64,000 nucleotides of DNA from Azophilus sp963663395 (lineage in GTDB: Bacteria > Pseudomonadota > Gammaproteobacteria > Pseudomonadales > Azotimanducaceae): contig OY760226.1 in the NCBI GenBank assembly GCA_963663395.1, forward strand, positions 434,001-498,000, read 5' to 3'. Made by a program: the position numbers and the translations under genes. How positions within the stretch are numbered: the stretch's first letter is position 1; every line of letters starts with the position of its first letter. Shown piece after piece: positions 1 to 9,605 of this stretch. The notes beneath the pieces were generated by a model. That model ran no database searches. It was not told the origin of the DNA and worked only from the letters and a program-made list of their open reading frames with translations.

Positions 1-1
1 G

Positions 2-574
2 CCTACGGAACTACCGCGACAGGAACCCGCCAACCTCGAAGACCTGTTTGCCGCACAGGGCGACACGCCGGCCGTGCCGGCCGTGCGGGTGGTGGACGAG
101 CGCAACGCATTCATCATGCACTCGATGCTCAGCGACGTGATCCGCCGGGGCACCGGCCGCCGAGCCCTGTCCCTGGGGCGGGACGATCTGGCCGGCAAGA
201 CCGGGACCACCGACGATGCCGCCGATACCTGGTTCAACGGCTTCAACCCCGACGTGGTCACGACGGTGTGGGTCGGCTTCTCGGATCACAGCCCGCTGGG
301 CGAGCGTGAATACGGGTCGAATACGCCGCTGCCCATCTGGATCGACTACATGGACGTTGCCCTGAGTGAGCGGTCCGAGTCGTATCCCCCGCAACCGCCC
401 GGCGTACTCACCATGAAAGTCGATCCGGCCAGCGGCGAGCTGGCGTCAACCGGCCAGGACGACGCCATATTCGAGTATTTCCTGGCCGAACACGCGCCCC
501 GGGCGGATGCGACGGCAGGGGCCGATACGTCGCCCGGCGCCGAGCGGGACATCAAGCCGGAAGATATCTTCTGA
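2..574 (+). CDS. mrcA: Penicillin-binding protein 1A, C-terminal part (partial)
   Basis: The frame is open from the window edge, so this is the 3' end of a larger gene. It encodes the last part of a class A penicillin-binding protein, a bifunctional transglycosylase/transpeptidase that builds peptidoglycan in the periplasm and is anchored in the inner membrane. The transpeptidase KTGTT box is visible in AGKTGTTDDAADTWFNG, followed by the usual FNP..VTTVWVGFSDH block and the TPLPIW segment near the end of the domain. The last ~50 residues are an acidic, Ala-rich tail typical of PBP1A. The gene converges on the M48 protease gene. The N-terminal glycosyltransferase domain and the active-site SxxK lie outside the window. 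PBP1A is preferred over PBP1B from these C-terminal motifs. Confidence 0.9.
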   Translation, partial: PTELPRQEPANLEDLFAAQGDTPAVPAVRVVDERNAFIMHSMLSDVIRRGTGRRALSLGRDDLAGKTGTTDDAADTWFNGFNPDVVTTVWVGFSDHSPLGEREYGSNTPLPIWIDYMDVALSERSESYPPQPPGVLTMKVDPASGELASTGQDDAIFEYFLAEHAPRADATAGADTSPGAERDIKPEDIF

Positions 575-595
575 GCCAGCCGGTATCGGTTCGGC

Positions 596-623
596 GCACC
601 TGAAAACGGCGCCACGCAGGTGC
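596..623. terminator. Candidate bidirectional stem-loop between convergent genes
   Basis: A perfect 7-bp inverted repeat (GCACCTG at 596-602, CAGGTGC at 617-623) with a 14-nt loop fills the short gap between mrcA and the convergent protease gene and abuts the protease stop codon. The position suits a shared terminator, but no T-run follows on either strand, so this is inference. Confidence 0.35.
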
Positions 624-2099
624 CTACTGCACGATCTTGATGTTGTCCCCGGCCCGGGGCTCGCCCCGCGGATGATGGCCGTTGAGGATGCGCAGGGTCT
701 CCTCGGGATAGCGCTTGATGGAAACCTTCCCGGCCAGTTCCCCGTATGTATCGCCGGGGCTGGCCATGATGACCTTGATGCGCTGGTTCTGGGCAACCTT
801 CAGGTCGGCGGCCGTCATGGCACGGAACGAGCCGAGGGTGTCGCGGAAGTCCTTTTCGAACTGTGCGGGGTCGCCGACGGCGCCGAGCGTGCCCCTGATC
901 AGATAGATGCCGCCGTCCTTGTAGACGATCGCCATTTTCCGCACCTGGTCGTCTCCCCCGAGATTCTGGATATCGGTGACGTAGGCCTCATAGCCGTTGA
1001 CGACAATCGACTCGCCGTTCTCGATGTCATCGCGTTTCAGGGTTTCCCGTATGTACTCCTCCGGCGTCTGTTCCTCGGCCGGAGGATTCTGCCGCTGTAC
1101 GGAGATCGAGCCGCTGGACGTGCCGCTGACGTCCCGACCCGATACGGCGGATGCCGTGTTGGTTACCTCCCACCCTTGCGGAAAGGCGACCACGACGCGC
1201 AGGCTGCCGTGATAAAAGACGCCGTCCTTGACCAGGCCCGTGGCGGCCTCGTCGCCGTAAACCAGCCCGTCGACCATTCCCCAGAAATCCCGCTCCGGCG
1301 GCCTGGTGGTCAGGCCCGCCAGCGGCACGGCCTTGTGCACCGCATCGTTCAGGCGCTTGTCGTTGCGCGGATGGGAACCGAAGATGCCATGGTAGACGCT
1401 CGGCCGGTTCATCACGGACTTGGCGAACAGTTCCTGGTCTTTCAGTACGTGGATCACATCGATCATCGCCAGCGGGTCGTATCCCGCCTTCGCCAGGAAC
1501 TCGGCGCCGTACGAGTCCGCCTCCAGTTCGTATTCCCTTGCCTCGCGGGTGACGGCCGTGGCGGTCAGCGTGTCGCCGAGGTCCTTCATGGCAAAGCTGC
1601 TGGTACCGATCACGCCCAGCCAGCCGAGCAGGCCGCCGAGCCGGTTGAGGCCCTTGGAACGCTGCACGTGCCTGCCGACAACGTGGCCGATCTCGTGGCC
1701 GATGACGCCGGCCAGTTCGTCTTCGTTCCGGCAGAAGGCGATGAGCCCGCGGTTGATGAAGATGTAGCCGTCCTGGGTGGCCGAGGCGTTGACGGCCGAA
1801 TTGTCCACCACGGTAAAGGTGTAGTTCTCCCCCGCGCGCCCCGAGGCGGCAAGCAACCGTTCGCCGATCTCGGTGACGTAGTCCTGCCAGTCCTCGTCCT
1901 GGTAGAGGCCGTTCTTCTCGCGCAGGTCGTTGTACATCTTCTCGCCGTCGCCTGCCGCGTGTGCGTTGGGCAGCAGGGCCAGGCAAGCCAGGAACAGCGG
2001 GAGTGCGACCAGTATGCGGTTAACGATACGGGACAGGGCGCGGGCGCGGCGATCCGCGACGGGAGGGCAGGCGCATGAAATCTCGCACAGACATTTCAT
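624..2099 (-). CDS. Periplasmic M48 family zinc metalloprotease with C-terminal LysM-like segment
   Basis: Predicted 491-residue Zn-dependent endopeptidase of family M48, the group that includes the periplasmic quality-control proteases BepA and LoiP. The HEIGH motif is at residues 135-139, giving two His ligands and the catalytic Glu. The probable third ligand is Glu193 in the ELEAD block. The hydrophobic segment at about residues 28-48 ends in PNAHA, suggesting Sec export, though the 25-residue n-region is long. The last ~60 residues (SPGDTYGELAGKV ... GDNIKIVQ) resemble a LysM repeat, which may tether the enzyme to peptidoglycan. The ATG at 2099 was chosen because an earlier in-frame start would overlap rpmE. 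It is not BepA itself, since no TPR domain is visible. Confidence 0.85.
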   Translation of the reverse strand: MKCLCEISCACPPVADRRARALSRIVNRILVALPLFLACLALLPNAHAAGDGEKMYNDLREKNGLYQDEDWQDYVTEIGERLLAASGRAGENYTFTVVDNSAVNASATQDGYIFINRGLIAFCRNEDELAGVIGHEIGHVVGRHVQRSKGLNRLGGLLGWLGVIGTSSFAMKDLGDTLTATAVTREAREYELEADSYGAEFLAKAGYDPLAMIDVIHVLKDQELFAKSVMNRPSVYHGIFGSHPRNDKRLNDAVHKAVPLAGLTTRPPERDFWGMVDGLVYGDEAATGLVKDGVFYHGSLRVVVAFPQGWEVTNTASAVSGRDVSGTSSGSISVQRQNPPAEEQTPEEYIRETLKRDDIENGESIVVNGYEAYVTDIQNLGGDDQVRKMAIVYKDGGIYLIRGTLGAVGDPAQFEKDFRDTLGSFRAMTAADLKVAQNQRIKVIMASPGDTYGELAGKVSIKRYPEETLRILNGHHPRGEPRAGDNIKIVQ

Positions 2100-2271
2100 T
2101 GGACCGCCTATTGTAACGCGGTTGCGCGGACGCTGAAATTGCATTGGCGGGCCTGATGCGCCGGTGTATTGAGCCGCGGCGAAAAGCCGGCGGGGCCAGC
2201 AGGAAGTTCGCGTCCTCAGGGGCGCGCGGAGTGTGCCTCCAGGCAGAATTCGCTGCGCCGCGCCGGGCGTT

Positions 2272-2490
2272 TTATCGGGAGACTTTACCCCGCTCGCCGA
2301 AGTGCCGGCGGAACCGCTCCACCCGGCCGCGGGAGTCGGCAATCTTCTGCTTGCCCGTGTAGAACGGATGGCAGGCCGAGCACACGTCGACATGGATGTC
2401 TTCCTTGAGGGTCGAGCGCGTCTCGATGATGTTGCCGCAACTGCAGGTGGCCTTGAAACTGTTGTATTCGGGATGAATGCCGGCTTTCAT
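2272..2490 (-). CDS. rpmE: 50S ribosomal protein L31, zinc-binding form
   Basis: A 72-residue L31 starting MKAGIHPEY, the conserved N-terminus of the long (type A) protein. Cys16, Cys18, Cys37 and Cys40 form the zinc-binding set, so this is the C+ form that in many bacteria doubles as a zinc store and is replaced by a Cys-free paralogue under zinc starvation. L31 bridges the two ribosomal subunits. The gene is divergent from priA with about 100 bp between their starts, a common arrangement in gammaproteobacteria. The ATG at 2490 is supported by alignment to the family N-terminus; earlier in-frame codons would run into priA control DNA. Confidence 0.97.
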   Translation of the reverse strand: MKAGIHPEYNSFKATCSCGNIIETRSTLKEDIHVDVCSACHPFYTGKQKIADSRGRVERFRRHFGERGKVSR

Positions 2491-2591
2491 GATCTGCCCT
2501 GTATGGGGCTGTTTGAGCGGGCGCGCAGTGTACCAGACGCCTGCCGGATGGCAAGGTAAGCCCCCATGAATCGCTGCCGGCCGGACAACCC

Positions 2592-4721
2592 GTGACGGGC
2601 GTTGCGCGCATCGCATTGCCGGTGCCTCTGCGCCAATCGTTCGACTACTCGGTACCACCGGATTCGGACCCTCCCGCAAAGGGTGCGCGGGTAAGGGTTC
2701 GCCTGCACAACCGCACCCTCATCGGCGTATGCCTGGACCCCGACCCACCCGATCCTTATCCGGATCCGAAACCCTTGCTGGATGTGCTCGACCCGGAAAG
2801 CGCGCTGTCCGAAGAGGTCCTTTCGCTCGCCCATTGGCTGTCCCGCTACTATCACCATCCGCTCGGCGAGGTTTTCGCGGCGGTCCTGCCCAATGCGGCA
2901 ATGAAGGGCGCGCCGCTCCATTGGCACCGGGAAGAAGTGTGGCGCCGGGCCGCCGGGCCCCCGCCGAATCTGGATCGCGCGCCAAGGCAGCAGGCCCTGC
3001 TTGGCTTTCTGCAGCAAAGCGGCGGCTGGGCCAGCGCCGCGGACATCCGCGCCGCCGGATTTACCTCGAACATGATTGCCGCGCTGGCCCGGAAGGGCGC
3101 CATCGAGCCCGGGGAGCGCGCCTACGAACTCGAACAGCCGCCGGTGCTGAACGACGAGCAGCGGGCCGCGGTAGACCGCCATCGGCGGGACGGCGGCGGC
3201 TTTGCGACGACGCTGCTCGACGGCGTGACCGGCAGCGGCAAGACAGAGGTGTACCTGCAGGCCATGGCAGATGTTCTGGCCCGGGGTGACCAGGTTCTGG
3301 TGATGGTGCCGGAGATCGCCCTGACGCCGCAGACCGTGGGCCGCTTCCGGCGGCGGTACGGTGAAACCCACGTGCTTCACTCCAACCTGACCGACAATGA
3401 CCGGCTGGCCACCTGGCTGAAATGCCGCGACGGCGCGGCCCGAATTCTGATCGGCACCCGCTCGGCGGTGCTTACCCCGTTCAAGCGCCTTGGACTGATC
3501 GTCGTGGACGAGGAACACGACACCTCCTTCAAGCAGCAGGACGGCCTGCGCTACTCGGCCCGGGATGTCGCCGTAAAACGCGCACAGACACTGAACATTC
3601 CACTGCTTCTGGGCAGCGCGACGCCATCGCTGGAGACGCTGCGCAATGCCCGCGAGGGACGCTACCGGCACCAGCGACTGACCGAACGCGCCACCGGCGC
3701 CCCCGCGCCCGCAATGCGGGTTCTCGACGTTCGCGGGCACCCGATGCGGGACGGGCTGACGGAACCGCTCACCCGGCGCATCGAACAGCACCTGCGCGCC
3801 CACGGCCAGGTGCTGGTATTCCTGAATCGCCGGGGGTACGCGCCGGTCTATCTCTGCGCCGGCTGCGGCTGGCAGGCAACGTGCGAAGCCTGCGATGCGC
3901 GCCTCACCCTGCACCACGTACCCGCGGGACTGACCTGTCATCACTGCGGTGCGCGTTCCCCCGTGCCTTCCGCCTGCCCCGCGTGCGGCACCACAAACCT
4001 GATCGCCGTCGGCGCCGGCACCCAACGCACCGAGGCTGCACTCAAGGAGCGGTTCCCGGACCTGCCGCTGTACCGCATTGACCGCGACACCACCCGCAGC
4101 CAGCGCCGGCTGGAAGAGCAGCTGAGCCTGATCCGCGGCGGCGACCCGGCGATTCTGGTCGGCACCCAGATGCTTGCCAAGGGCCACCACTTTCCAAACG
4201 TTACTTTCGTAGCCGCGCTCAATGCGGATGCCGGATTCCTGAGTCCCGACTTCAAGGCCGCGGAACGTACCGCGCAGCTCATCGTGCAGGTCGCCGGCCG
4301 CGCCGGCCGCGCCGGGCGCCCCGGTGAAGTCTGGATTCAATCGCTGCAGCCCGACAATCCCGCCCTGCTGCAACTCGTGGAACGTGGCTACCCGGGTTTC
4401 GCCGCCCAGGAACTCGCCGTTCGGGAGCGCGCCGGGTTGCCGCCCGCAAGGCCCATGGCGCTGATTCGGGCCGAATCCACAGATGCCGAGGCCGCGCAAC
4501 GTTTCCTGGCGGGCGCCCGGAACAGAATTCCAGGAACGCTGGAGGTTCTCGGACCCGCCCCGGCGCCCATGTTGCGCATCGCCAACCGCTACCGCCACCA
4601 ACTCATGCTGCTGGCCGACCAGCGGCGCGCGCTGCATTCCGGCCTTGAGCGGATCGCAGGATTGAGCGCCCCCCGCTCAGTTCGCTGGGCGATCGATGTG
4701 GACCCCGTCGATTCGTTTTAG
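2592..4721 (+). CDS. priA: Primosomal replication-restart helicase PriA
   Basis: A 709-residue SF2 3'-5' helicase that recognises forked DNA and reloads the replisome after fork collapse. The N-terminal 3'-DNA-binding domain begins with ALPVPLRQSFDYSVP, close to the E. coli start. Walker A is GVTGSGKTEV at residues 211-220, and the Walker B DEEHD follows. A Cys-rich zinc-binding insert starts at CAGCGWQATCEAC. The helicase motifs GTQMLAKGHHFPNV and VAGRAGRAGRPGEV are intact. The length is close to the 732 residues of the E. coli protein. The start is GTG at 2592. It is divergent from rpmE, as is usual in this class. Confidence 0.97.
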   Translation: MTGVARIALPVPLRQSFDYSVPPDSDPPAKGARVRVRLHNRTLIGVCLDPDPPDPYPDPKPLLDVLDPESALSEEVLSLAHWLSRYYHHPLGEVFAAVLPNAAMKGAPLHWHREEVWRRAAGPPPNLDRAPRQQALLGFLQQSGGWASAADIRAAGFTSNMIAALARKGAIEPGERAYELEQPPVLNDEQRAAVDRHRRDGGGFATTLLDGVTGSGKTEVYLQAMADVLARGDQVLVMVPEIALTPQTVGRFRRRYGETHVLHSNLTDNDRLATWLKCRDGAARILIGTRSAVLTPFKRLGLIVVDEEHDTSFKQQDGLRYSARDVAVKRAQTLNIPLLLGSATPSLETLRNAREGRYRHQRLTERATGAPAPAMRVLDVRGHPMRDGLTEPLTRRIEQHLRAHGQVLVFLNRRGYAPVYLCAGCGWQATCEACDARLTLHHVPAGLTCHHCGARSPVPSACPACGTTNLIAVGAGTQRTEAALKERFPDLPLYRIDRDTTRSQRRLEEQLSLIRGGDPAILVGTQMLAKGHHFPNVTFVAALNADAGFLSPDFKAAERTAQLIVQVAGRAGRAGRPGEVWIQSLQPDNPALLQLVERGYPGFAAQELAVRERAGLPPARPMALIRAESTDAEAAQRFLAGARNRIPGTLEVLGPAPAPMLRIANRYRHQLMLLADQRRALHSGLERIAGLSAPRSVRWAIDVDPVDSF

Positions 4722-4790
4722 CGAACTGAACGGGGCACGATTAATGCTATAACTGGTATCGGGATCGACCCACAAGGAAGCGCAAAGGGA

Positions 4791-6407
4791 ATGGCCGACA
4801 AGAATTCACGCGACGTGCTGATCATCGGCGGCGGCCACAACGGCCTGATCTGCGGGGCCTACCTTGCCCGGGCCGGGCTCAAGGTCACGGTCGTCGAACA
4901 GCACGACATCGTGGGCGGCGCCGCCGTCACGCAGGAGTTTCATCCCGGGTTCCGGGCTTCCACGTTCTCCTACATGATGAGCCTGCTGCATCCACGGATC
5001 ATCGCGGACTTGAGTCTCGGGAAACACGGGCTCGAGGTGCTGCCCTGTTCGGACATGCTCAGCCCGCTCGATGACGACGACTATATCGTCTATTCCGACG
5101 AGATCGAGCGCACCCAGGCCTCGTTTGCCCGGTTCAGCAAGCACGATGCCGCAATCTATCCCGAGTTCAGCAAGGCGCTCTACGAGGCCGCGGACGTGGT
5201 CAGGAAGCTGCTGTTCGAGACGCCGCCGGACCCTACCGGCCGGGACTGGAAAACGTTCAAGGCCATGGGGCGGCTGCTCTGGAAATACCGCAAGTTCAGC
5301 GGCCGCTTCTTCCGCGTCTACGACATCCTGACCATGAGCGCCGACGACTATCTGCGCCGCTGGTTCGAAGATCCCCGCATCCGGGCGGTGCTGGCCTACT
5401 ACGCCTCCATCGGTACCTTCGCAGGCCCGAAAACGCCTGGTTCCGCCTACGTCATCATGCACCACATCATGGGCGAACATGAGGGTGCCGGAGGCTGGGG
5501 CTTCATCCGCGGCGGCATGGGCAAGATCACGGAGGCGATCGCGGCCTACGGCGCCACCGTGGGCCTGGAAGTCGTCACCGGCGCCTGGGTGGAGCGCGTC
5601 GAAGTCGCCAACGGCCGGGTCACCGGCATCGTCACCCGGGACGGCCGACAGTTCGACGCTCGCATCGTCGTCTCCAACGCCAGCGCCAAGGCGCTCTACC
5701 AGGACATGATCGACGCCCGGCACCTGCCGGACGATCTGCTCAACGACATTCGTAACTTCCGCACCTTCTCCACCGCATTCAAGATGAACATCGCCTGCGA
5801 ACGCCCGCCCCAGTACCGGGGCCTGCACAAGGCCGTGGAGTCCGGCGCGCTCGGGGACTTCTCCTATCCGACCTATGTGCACTGCGCACCCGATATCGAC
5901 TACCTCGAGAAAGCCTATGACGATGCGAAGCACGGCTGGTATTCCGACAACCCCTTCATGACGCCGGTGGTGCCGACCATCGTCGACGACACGCTGGCGC
6001 CGCCGGGCAAGCACGTCGTCAACCTGTTCGGGGGACACGCGCCTTACGAACTGAAGGGCGCGGACTGGGCGGATGAAAAAGACAACTTCACCGCTAACGC
6101 ATTGAGGACCCTGGACGGTTTCGCTCCCGGCTTTTCGGACGGAATCATCGCCGCGGAGGTACTGCTCGCGCCTGATATCCAGGCTCGAGTAAACCTGCCG
6201 CAGGGCCATATATTCCACGGCGAGCTGTCTCTGGACCAGCTCTTCTTCAAGCGCCCGGCGCCCCATTACTCGGATTACAGGGGGCCGCTGGAGGGCTTGT
6301 ACATGTGCGGCTCGAGTTGCCACCCGGGGGGCGGCGTGTCGGGTATCGCGGGCCACAACGCTGCCCGGGAGATTCTGAAGGACCTGCGGAAGCGGCCTCG
6401 GCCCTGA
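4791..6407 (+). CDS. Phytoene-desaturase-like FAD-dependent oxidoreductase (PYROXD2-like)
   Basis: A 538-residue flavoprotein. The dinucleotide-binding Rossmann motif is at residues 11-35 (IIGGGHNGLICGAYLARAGL, ending in VVEQ), and the C-terminal FAD contact includes MCGSSCHPGGGVSGIAGHNA. This layout is that of the carotenoid desaturase/amine oxidase superfamily and is closest to the bacterial proteins annotated as NAD(P)/FAD-dependent oxidoreductase or PYROXD2-like. No carotenoid genes (crtB, crtE) are nearby, so a carotenoid substrate is unlikely and the real substrate is unknown. An AAGGGA Shine-Dalgarno-like stretch lies just before the ATG. The gene stands alone and converges on the helicase-nuclease operon, three bases from its end. 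Confidence 0.85.
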   Translation: MADKNSRDVLIIGGGHNGLICGAYLARAGLKVTVVEQHDIVGGAAVTQEFHPGFRASTFSYMMSLLHPRIIADLSLGKHGLEVLPCSDMLSPLDDDDYIVYSDEIERTQASFARFSKHDAAIYPEFSKALYEAADVVRKLLFETPPDPTGRDWKTFKAMGRLLWKYRKFSGRFFRVYDILTMSADDYLRRWFEDPRIRAVLAYYASIGTFAGPKTPGSAYVIMHHIMGEHEGAGGWGFIRGGMGKITEAIAAYGATVGLEVVTGAWVERVEVANGRVTGIVTRDGRQFDARIVVSNASAKALYQDMIDARHLPDDLLNDIRNFRTFSTAFKMNIACERPPQYRGLHKAVESGALGDFSYPTYVHCAPDIDYLEKAYDDAKHGWYSDNPFMTPVVPTIVDDTLAPPGKHVVNLFGGHAPYELKGADWADEKDNFTANALRTLDGFAPGFSDGIIAAEVLLAPDIQARVNLPQGHIFHGELSLDQLFFKRPAPHYSDYRGPLEGLYMCGSSCHPGGGVSGIAGHNAAREILKDLRKRPRP

Positions 6408-6410
6408 CTG

Positions 6411-9400
6411 TCAGCGGGGCTCCACCGGATCGGGAGCCCGCACCTTGAGCATGTGACCCACGATGGGCATGTGCACCCAGGTCTCCACATCCGCGCACCC
6501 GGTCGCTTCGCGGATGACCGAAGCATAGAGTGCGAGTTGCGGCGCGTACCCAAGCGCCTTTTCTTCCCAGGAGTCGTAGGCCCCCGGATAGGTCTTGTGG
6601 TCGATGACAACGGCCTTGCCTTCGCCTGTCAGGAGCAGGTCGACCCGCCCGCTCACGCGCTGGCCGCTCCTGCTTGCGAAGACCGGAACCTCGGCGCGGG
6701 CTTTCATGTCGGGACAAGCGCTGTCCAGGTGGGTAAACAGCCGCTCGCTCATGTCGACGAGGTGCGCGGGCTCGATGCCTGCCATGCCCCACCGCGCCAG
6801 TGTCCGAACGGCTCGCTGGCGCCGTTCGTCTTCATTCTGCCCGGGCCGGTCAAAGGCCAGAAAAGCGTGCACCGCTTCGCCCAGTAAACCCATGTCGGGG
6901 CTGCCGATGAGCGGAATCCTTGCCCCCAGGCGGACGCGGGAAACCAGTTGCGCCTCTCCGGGTACCGGCGGACCCGCCTCGCTGGGCGCGATCCGGTAGG
7001 ACGGAAAATCCGGTTTCGCCTCCACTTCCGACATTCGCGAGGTCAATTCCGCCGCCTGGTTCAGGAGTACTTGTTCACCGGCGGCCACCTCGACATACCG
7101 CACGGGCAATTCCTCTCCCGAGACAACAAGGGCAGCGTTCGAACCCAGCCGCGAGCTGTCGACCACCGCAGAACCGTCTGCGTCGGCGAGGAGGTCGAGC
7201 CAGGACAATTGCAGGCCGCCCCTCGTCGAATCCCGCGCTGCAAGCACGAGGTAGTCGCGCGCCCGCGTCATGCCCACATAAAGGAGGCGCACCGCCTCGG
7301 CATGTTCACGCCGCGCGGCTTCCCGGTGTTGCGCCGTTTCGAGAACGCTGGTGTCGATGTGGACATTCTTGCGCTGGCTGCCGTACGGCCAAGGCCAGAA
7401 CCGCACCCAGCGATTCTCCAGCGGTGCCCAGACATCGAATTCGCCACTCGCCTCCACGCTGAAGCCGAAGGCGGAGGGATCCCGGGCACTTTGCAGGTCC
7501 ATTAGCACCACCAGCGGAAATTCGAGACCCTTGGCGCGATGGTAGGTCAACACGTTGACAGCGCCCGGATCGGTACTGGGCGGAAGGTCGCTGTCCGAGC
7601 CGGCAGCACCACCGAGCCAACTGACCAGTCCCGCAGCGGTCGCGGCGCTGCGAACGATGCTGGCCTCGTCTTCGTATGCGACGGCAAGGCCCCGCAGGGC
7701 ATCCAGGTTCGCAACCCGGTCCAGCGCGTTACCCCAGGAACAGACGCGGTCCAGTACGCCCGCCGCCGTCATCGCCACCTCCAGCGCCTCGCGCGGCGTC
7801 AGCTCCGCCAGTTGCTCCCTCGCTTTGTCCAGGGCTCCGAGCACCGGCAATTCCTCTACCAGCGACCGGATTCCCGCATCGGACAGGCTGCGCTCGAACC
7901 AGGCGGGCTGACCTGGGCTGTCGTCAAAGAGATGTGCGATTTCAGCAATCGCGAGGCTGTCTCCCGGGTCCACGAGATAGCGTAGCGCAGCCACGGCGAG
8001 TACGGCCTCCGGCGTCTGCAGGAGCCCCGGGCGCGCTATCGATGCGTGGATGCCGACCGCTCCCAACGCTGCTGCCACTGCCGTGCAACGGTCGTTGGAC
8101 CGGCACAGCACTGCGATATCGGAACCGCGTATGGGCCGAGGGCCTCCCAGAGACCGGTCGTCGACGGCATGGGTTCCGGGTTCGTCCAGGACGGTCCGGA
8201 TCTCCTCCGCCAGGGCAGCAATGGCTAGATCCCAGTTGCGCCCGGCAAGACTCCAGACTTCGATCGGCTCACCCTGGCCGTCGGCGTCGCGACGGAAACA
8301 GTTTTCAATGCGCACCGTTTCCGGTTCGAAACCCAATGCCTCGAACGCCGGCGCAAACACCCCGTTTGTGAACTCGACGAGGCCCGGCCGCGCGCGATAG
8401 GAGGTAGACAGGCTACCTTGTACGCCGCCGGACCTCGGGACCACTTCCGCCGCGGCCTTCCCGATCAGTTCCGGGTCGGTGCCGCGAAAACCGTAAATCG
8501 CCTGTTTGGGATCTCCTACCCAGAACGATCTCTCTGCGATTTGAGACACCTTGAGAAAGAGGGCGAGCTGAATCGGGCTGGTATCCTGGAACTCGTCCAC
8601 GAAAACCCGGGACAGGGTTTCCCGCAGGCGGTCGGCAACGTCCGGGTCGTCGAGCAACCGCAGCGCCACGTGCTCCTGGTCGATGAAGTCGATCAGACCG
8701 TTCGTGGCCTTGTGGTCCGCGTAGGCTCCGAGCGCCGCTGCCGCCGCACTGTAGATGCCATCGATATACGCCCGTATGTCCGAGTGCAGGCCGAGATGCG
8801 CGGCATGCCGCATGGCGATATCCACCACCGGCTGCACGACGGGTTGGCTGCTCACGGCGGGGCTCAGCTTGGAGAGCTGTGCCCACTGCCGCCAGGAGAG
8901 GTTCCTGCCGGAGTCATGCACGGCACAGGCCTCGTCGATCGTTTCCCTGACACTGGCCGTTTTTTTCGTTGTGTCAATGCCGGTCCGGAGGTCTTCCCTG
9001 GCTTTGCGAAGCGCATCCCTGAGCGATGCATCCACCGCCTGTGCGGACTGTTCCATCGCCTCCGGGAGAATCCTGCGAAATCGTTCCCAGGATCGCTCGG
9101 CGTGTTCGTCCAGGCAGGCCGGATCTATGTCGTTCTGGCGCACCAGGTCCGCAAGCTTTCTGACATCGTCTTCCCAGCTGGCCACCTCCAGCCGTTGTGC
9201 GACCGGGATCAATCGGCCGGCATGCTGCGCGAGTGCTGCCTCCGCGGCGATCGCGAACATCCGCTCCTGCCGCTCTTCGGAGATGACATCGGCGACCGGC
9301 GAGCGTCCCACGTTCAGGGCGAACTCGCCGACGATGCCGCCGAAGGTCGAATTGACAGTGCCAACCCGGGCGGAGAGCAGGCCGGATGCCTGTTCGGCCC

Positions 9401-9605
9401 TACCTGCTCCAATCAGGCTCGAACGGGCCCGCTCAACCAGTTCGGCGGCCGCCTTGTTGGTAAAGGTTGTCGCCAGGATCGATCTGGCGTCCGTGCCGGA
9501 ATCGATGGCCTCCTGTATTTTCCCGACAAGCTGCGTGGTCTTGCCGGTGCCCGCACTGGCAATGGACAGGTCGATGGGCTTGCGATTTTCTGCGGGGCCG
9601 GTCAT
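6411..9605 (-). CDS. addA: AddA-type UvrD-family helicase with RecB-like nuclease domain
   Basis: A 1064-residue SF1A helicase-nuclease, predicted to process double-strand breaks for RecA. Walker A is ASAGTGKTT at residues 16-24, and Walker B is DEFQDTSPIQ. The motif IV region (WVGDPKQAIYGFRGTDPEL) and the motif VI region (RLLYVGMTRARDYLVLAA) are present. The C-terminus carries a PD-(D/E)XK nuclease core with RVDLLL, VVIDHKT and a downstream Gln in YAPQLALY. This fits AddA or RecB; the gene immediately upstream encodes an AddB-like partner, so AddAB is favoured. The ATG overlaps the AddB stop by four bases (ATGA), implying translational coupling. A canonical RecC or RecD is not seen in the window. 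Confidence 0.85.
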   Translation of the reverse strand: MTGPAENRKPIDLSIASAGTGKTTQLVGKIQEAIDSGTDARSILATTFTNKAAAELVERARSSLIGAGRAEQASGLLSARVGTVNSTFGGIVGEFALNVGRSPVADVISEERQERMFAIAAEAALAQHAGRLIPVAQRLEVASWEDDVRKLADLVRQNDIDPACLDEHAERSWERFRRILPEAMEQSAQAVDASLRDALRKAREDLRTGIDTTKKTASVRETIDEACAVHDSGRNLSWRQWAQLSKLSPAVSSQPVVQPVVDIAMRHAAHLGLHSDIRAYIDGIYSAAAAALGAYADHKATNGLIDFIDQEHVALRLLDDPDVADRLRETLSRVFVDEFQDTSPIQLALFLKVSQIAERSFWVGDPKQAIYGFRGTDPELIGKAAAEVVPRSGGVQGSLSTSYRARPGLVEFTNGVFAPAFEALGFEPETVRIENCFRRDADGQGEPIEVWSLAGRNWDLAIAALAEEIRTVLDEPGTHAVDDRSLGGPRPIRGSDIAVLCRSNDRCTAVAAALGAVGIHASIARPGLLQTPEAVLAVAALRYLVDPGDSLAIAEIAHLFDDSPGQPAWFERSLSDAGIRSLVEELPVLGALDKAREQLAELTPREALEVAMTAAGVLDRVCSWGNALDRVANLDALRGLAVAYEDEASIVRSAATAAGLVSWLGGAAGSDSDLPPSTDPGAVNVLTYHRAKGLEFPLVVLMDLQSARDPSAFGFSVEASGEFDVWAPLENRWVRFWPWPYGSQRKNVHIDTSVLETAQHREAARREHAEAVRLLYVGMTRARDYLVLAARDSTRGGLQLSWLDLLADADGSAVVDSSRLGSNAALVVSGEELPVRYVEVAAGEQVLLNQAAELTSRMSEVEAKPDFPSYRIAPSEAGPPVPGEAQLVSRVRLGARIPLIGSPDMGLLGEAVHAFLAFDRPGQNEDERRQRAVRTLARWGMAGIEPAHLVDMSERLFTHLDSACPDMKARAEVPVFASRSGQRVSGRVDLLLTGEGKAVVIDHKTYPGAYDSWEEKALGYAPQLALYASVIREATGCADVETWVHMPIVGHMLKVRAPDPVEPR

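Noticed and set aside
507..2078. 523-codon plus-strand frame opposite the M48 protease
   Set aside because: It is a shadow of a clear protease on the other strand; no family motif, and long antisense frames are expected in high-G+C DNA.
2487..4637. 716-codon minus-strand frame opposite priA
   Set aside because: It is the complement of a well-conserved PriA; low-complexity Gly/Arg/Val composition and no recognisable motif.
4806..6356. 516-codon minus-strand frame opposite the FAD oxidoreductase
   Set aside because: Antisense shadow; the plus-strand protein has intact FAD motifs and a ribosome site.
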